A stretch of DNA of 64,000 bases from VRUE01 sp963702175 (GTDB lineage Bacteria; Actinomycetota; Thermoleophilia; Solirubrobacterales; 70-9). Position numbers and translations under genes: made by a program. Below are positions 61,033 through 64,000 of this stretch, one piece after another. Positions within the stretch are counted from its first letter, which is position 1, and every line of letters begins with the position of its first letter. Where the stretch lies: positions 2,294,001-2,358,000 of the forward strand of contig OY969721.1 of the NCBI GenBank assembly GCA_963702175.1. The letters run 5' to 3'. The notes under the pieces are model-generated. The model did no database searches, had not been told where the DNA came from, and was given only the letters and a program-made list of their open reading frames with translations.

Positions 61033-63033
61033 ATGTTCGTCTCTAAGGCTGCCGTCGTCGGCGGCGGCACGATGGGCGGCGAGATCGCGCAGGCGATCGC
61101 CGCCGCCGACATCCCTGTCGTAGTCAAGGACATCGACCAGAAGTTCGTCGACGCCGCGGTCGAGAAGGCCCGCGCCGTCACCGAGGGCCAGCTCGCCCGC
61201 CTGGTCAAGAAGGAGAAGATCACCCAGGAACAGGCCGACGCCCGCCTGGCCGAGGTAATGGGCCTAGTGACCGGGACCACCTCCTACAAGGACTTCGGTG
61301 ACGTCGACTTCGTGGTCGAGGCGGTGCCGGAGCAGATGGAGATCAAGCAGGCTGTCTTCCGCGAGCTCGACGCCGCCACACCGGGCCACGCGATCCTCGC
61401 TTCCAACACCTCCTCGCTCTCGATCACCGAGATCGGGGAGGCGACGCTGCGACCCGACAAGGTCGTCGGTTTCCACTTCTTCTACCCGGCCTCGGTGATG
61501 CCGCTAGTCGAGGTGATCGGCGGTGACGAGACCACGATGGAGACGGCGACCGCGGCCTACAACTTCGCCCAGGCGATCCGCAAGCAGCCGATCGTCTGCG
61601 CCGAGGTGCCCGGCTTCGTCGTCAACCGGATCCTGATGGCGACGATCGGCGAGATCTGGCGCATCCAGGAGGAGCAGGGCCTCTCGCTGAAGGCGATCGA
61701 CGAGGCGATCGCCGCGGCGCAGGTGGCCCCGATGGGGCCGTTCTTCCTCACCGATCTGCTGGGGCTGGACACGGTGCTGCATGTCGCCGAGCACCTGAGC
61801 GAGTCCTACGGCGAGGGCTTCTACGTCCACCAGGGGCTGAAGCAGCTCGTCGCCGACGGCAAGCTGGGCGCCAAGTCGGGAGGCGAGGGCTTCTTCAAGG
61901 ACGGCGAGCAGACCGTGCCCGGAGACGCCGAGCCGGACGCCGAGGAGCTGGTCGCGATGTTCACCGGCCGTGCCCTGATCGAGGCTTGCAAGCTGGTCGA
62001 GGAGGGCGTCTGCTCGGTCCGCGACATCGACGTCGGGATGATGGCCGGGGCAGGGCTCGACCCGCGCCGGGGCCTCTTCCCGCCCTTCTGGAAGGCGGAC
62101 CTCGAGGGTCTTGACAGCGTGCTGGAGCGGATTGAGCAGCTCGAGGAGAAGTTCGGCGAGCGCTTCGCGCCGCCGGTGCTGCTGCGCCGCCTCGTCGCCC
62201 AGCGCCGCCTCGGCTTGCAGTCGGGCCAGGGCTTCTACCCCTACCCGCAGCCGGACGAGGGCGAGCAGGCGGAGACGGTGAAGCTGGAGACCCGCGGCAA
62301 CGTCGCGATCGCCTGGCTCGCCAATGCGCCGATGAACGCGATCTCGCCGGACGTGATCCGCGACCTCGGCGCGGTCTGGGAGCGAGTCAAGGAGTCGGGC
62401 GAGGTCGAGGCGATGCTTATCGCCTCCTCGATCCCGCTGGTCTTCTCTGCCGGGGCCGACATCAAGGCCTTCACCCGGATGGACGAGGGCAAGGGCGAGG
62501 AGCTGATCCACACAGCCCACGCGCTGTTCCGCGATCTCGGGCAGGACCGGGTGGCCACGATTGCTGCCGTCAACTCGATCGCCTTTGGCGGCGGCTGCGA
62601 GCTGGCGATGGCCTGCGACGTGCGGATCGCCGCCGAGGCGGCCGTCTTTGGTCAGCCCGAGATCAAGCTCGGGATCATCCCCGGCTTCGGCGGCACCCAA
62701 CGGCTTCCCCGCCTGGTCAGTCCCAATAAGGCGCTAGAGATGAACCTGATCGGCGACGCGATCCTCGCCGACGAGGCGCTCGAGTTCGGCCTCGCCAACC
62801 GCGTCGTCCCCGACCACGAGCTGTTCGAGACGGGGCTGATGTGGGCGCGCAAGCTGGCCGCGCAGGCGCCGGTCGCCCGCGAGCAGATCAAGCGCGTCTC
62901 CCACAAAGGGGACCTGGACGAGGGGATCGAGGCCGAGAAGGCCGGCTTCGCCGCCGCCTTCGGCAGCGAGGACGCCAAGGAGGGAATCGCCGCCTTCCTC
63001 GGCAAGCGCACGCCCAGGTGGGGCGGCAAGTAG
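61033..63033 (+). CDS. 3-hydroxyacyl-CoA dehydrogenase / enoyl-CoA hydratase fusion (HAD-ECH order)
   Basis: A 666-residue bifunctional beta-oxidation enzyme. The N-terminal NAD-binding part has VVGGGTMGGEIAQAIA, the catalytic His in GFHFFYPASVMPLVEV, and the C-terminal HAD helices to about residue 400. The enoyl-CoA hydratase domain follows (about 415-666), with oxyanion loop SAGADIKAF and both catalytic Glu residues in GGGCELAMACD and GQPEIKLGIIPGFGGTQ. The order is the reverse of E. coli FadB/FadJ and matches the archaeal-style crotonyl-CoA hydratase/hydroxybutyryl-CoA dehydrogenase. GGAGGA lies 11 nt before the ATG. Confidence 0.93.
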   Translation: MFVSKAAVVGGGTMGGEIAQAIAAADIPVVVKDIDQKFVDAAVEKARAVTEGQLARLVKKEKITQEQADARLAEVMGLVTGTTSYKDFGDVDFVVEAVPEQMEIKQAVFRELDAATPGHAILASNTSSLSITEIGEATLRPDKVVGFHFFYPASVMPLVEVIGGDETTMETATAAYNFAQAIRKQPIVCAEVPGFVVNRILMATIGEIWRIQEEQGLSLKAIDEAIAAAQVAPMGPFFLTDLLGLDTVLHVAEHLSESYGEGFYVHQGLKQLVADGKLGAKSGGEGFFKDGEQTVPGDAEPDAEELVAMFTGRALIEACKLVEEGVCSVRDIDVGMMAGAGLDPRRGLFPPFWKADLEGLDSVLERIEQLEEKFGERFAPPVLLRRLVAQRRLGLQSGQGFYPYPQPDEGEQAETVKLETRGNVAIAWLANAPMNAISPDVIRDLGAVWERVKESGEVEAMLIASSIPLVFSAGADIKAFTRMDEGKGEELIHTAHALFRDLGQDRVATIAAVNSIAFGGGCELAMACDVRIAAEAAVFGQPEIKLGIIPGFGGTQRLPRLVSPNKALEMNLIGDAILADEALEFGLANRVVPDHELFETGLMWARKLAAQAPVAREQIKRVSHKGDLDEGIEAEKAGFAAAFGSEDAKEGIAAFLGKRTPRWGGK

Positions 63034-63068
63034 GGTTTCCCCGCCGCCGCAGGGGGAAGGAGCTTGGC

Positions 63069-63458
63069 ATGGCCTCACCGGAGTTCTTCCCCAACCTCCT
63101 CTACGCAGACCCCGATGCGGCGATCGAGTGGCTAGAGCGCACCCTCGGGTTCGAGCGGGGCGAGGTGCACCGCGATGACGAGGGCAACGTCGTCCACGCC
63201 AAGGTCTCCCTCGACTCGACAGTGGTGATGCTGGGCACGGCCGGGGTCGGGCGCGAGCCGTTTCGCAGCTTGCCGGCGGGTGGCTCGCTCGTCTACGTCG
63301 CCATCGACGAGGTCGACGCGCTCTACGAGCGGGCCCGTGCCGCCGACGCCGACATCGCGCTCGAGATCACCGACACCGATTACGGCTCGCGCGACTTCAC
63401 CGTCCGCGACCCGGAGGGGACGCTCTGGTCGTTCGGCACCTACCATCCGTCGATCTGA
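63069..63458 (+). CDS. VOC/glyoxalase-like protein
   Basis: 129 residues from ATG 63069 with GGGGGAAGGAG upstream. The vicinal-oxygen-chelate fold is seen in FPNLLYADPDAAIEWLERTLGF (first beta-alpha unit) and YGSRDFTVRDPEGTLWSFGTY (last unit with the metal Glu region replaced by WSFGTY). Members include dioxygenases and resistance proteins; the substrate is unknown. It starts 35 bp after the beta-oxidation fusion stop. Confidence 0.85.
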   Translation: MASPEFFPNLLYADPDAAIEWLERTLGFERGEVHRDDEGNVVHAKVSLDSTVVMLGTAGVGREPFRSLPAGGSLVYVAIDEVDALYERARAADADIALEITDTDYGSRDFTVRDPEGTLWSFGTYHPSI

Positions 63459-63501
63459 CCCGGGCGGCGAGTGGCCACCGGGCCTCTGGGATGATGCCGG
63501 C

Positions 63502-64000
63502 GTGGAGGCCGGCGCCGAAGAGATCAACGCGGTCGGGGCGGCCCAGCTCGCCGAGCTGATCCGCGAGTCGCGCTGCACGGTCGCCCTGACTGGGGCAGGA
63601 GTCTCGGTGCCGTCCGGAATCCCCGACTTCCGCACGCCCGAGACCGGGATCTGGGAGAACGTCGACCCGATGGAGGTCGCCCACATCGATGTCTTCGAAC
63701 GCGATCCGGTCCGCTTCTGGTCCTACTACCGGCCGCGCTTCCACTCGCTCGGCGACAAGCGGCCCAACGCCGCACACGAGGCTCTGGCCGAGCTCGAGCG
63801 CCGTGGTCAGCTGGCCGGAGTGATCACCCAGAACATCGACCGCCTCCACCGTGCGGCCGGCTCCGAGAACGTGGTCGAGGTCCATGGCTCGATCGAAACC
63901 TCGAGCTGCCGCCGCTGCGATACCGCATTCGGGATTGAGGCCGTGGACTCGCTCTTCAACTCCGACGGGGTCGCCGAGTGCGAGGCCTGTGGCGGCCCGG
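63502..64000 (+). CDS. NAD-dependent protein deacylase (sirtuin), 3'-truncated by the window edge
   Basis: The frame starts at GTG 63502 and is open to the end of the window, about 166 residues. VALTGAGVSVPSGIPDFR is the NAD-binding signature, ITQNIDRLHRAAG contains the catalytic Asn-Asp pair, and VEVHGS holds the catalytic His. The first zinc knuckle is SCRRC and the second begins CEACGG at the very edge. It removes acyl groups from lysines with NAD+. The C-terminal NAD-contact part is outside the window. Confidence 0.9.
   Translation, partial: MEAGAEEINAVGAAQLAELIRESRCTVALTGAGVSVPSGIPDFRTPETGIWENVDPMEVAHIDVFERDPVRFWSYYRPRFHSLGDKRPNAAHEALAELERRGQLAGVITQNIDRLHRAAGSENVVEVHGSIETSSCRRCDTAFGIEAVDSLFNSDGVAECEACGGP

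Overview
The window looks like chromosomal DNA of a high-GC actinobacterium, most likely of the class Thermoleophilia (Solirubrobacterales-like). I infer this from very GC-rich codon use, frequent GTG and TTG starts, an actinobacterial-type integration host factor, MlaE/YrbE permeases next to an HAE3-type RND protein, and several small protein families I associate with that group. No rRNA, tRNA or CRISPR array was seen. Both ends cut genes: an HxlR-like regulator on the left and a sirtuin on the right.

Layout. 0-1 kb: regulator tail, then a 480-bp convergent gap with a 22-bp palindrome and strong hairpins. 1-6.2 kb: metH and an aldehyde dehydrogenase. 6.2-8.4 kb: an HD-GYP phosphodiesterase divergent from a secreted protein that is preceded by a cyclic-di-GMP (GEMM-I) riboswitch with its own terminator. 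8.4-10.3 kb: PQQ-type sugar dehydrogenase and a lipoprotein. 10.5-16.9 kb: a tightly coupled envelope operon (two MlaE-like permeases, ATPase, HAE3 RND exporter, thioredoxin-like protein, B3/B4-domain protein) with no MCE-domain gene. 16.9-18.1 kb: two small overlapping genes and an orphan mIHF. 18.4-20.8 kb: a divergent pair resembling serine palmitoyltransferase and the GNAT-fold bacterial ceramide synthase. 20.9-24.4 kb: a small membrane protein, AlkA and a PAS-GAF-GGDEF-EAL protein. 24.4-27 kb: a ThiYXZ-like pyrimidine-precursor ABC transporter. 27-28.7 kb: TauE/SafE permease and an Rrf2 regulator enclosed by a perfect 101-bp inverted repeat. 28.7-31 kb: VWA and MoxR pair. 31-34.2 kb: lipoprotein, CaCA antiporter and a secreted protein carrying 17 TTA codons. 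34.2-39.2 kb: Bcp, two hypothetical genes, acyl-CoA dehydrogenase, TypA and a cold-shock protein. 39.4-44 kb: a subtilase-like secreted protein and RecD2. 44-49.9 kb: small proteins, a bactofilin-like membrane protein, cupin, and a TetR-led coupled operon of NTF2-like protein, LLM oxidoreductase and amine oxidase. 49.9-51.2 kb: an IS110-family element inserted directly before rlmN. 51.2-54.5 kb: RlmN, a K+ channel with TrkA-N domain, Fic. 54.5-58.3 kb: P450, methyltransferase, FAD oxidoreductase. 58.3-64 kb: type III glutamine synthetase, a small secreted protein, an HAD-ECH beta-oxidation fusion, a VOC protein and a partial sirtuin.

How the parts may work together. Three elements form a c-di-GMP circuit: synthesis or breakdown by GGDEF-EAL, breakdown by HD-GYP, and RNA-level sensing by the riboswitch. 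Similar TetR-type inverted repeats precede the aldehyde dehydrogenase, the acyl-CoA dehydrogenase and, in degenerate form, the P450, suggesting one lipid or aldehyde regulon together with the HAD-ECH fusion. The envelope theme (lipid ABC, HAE3, possible ceramide synthesis, bactofilin) is strong for a 64-kb stretch.
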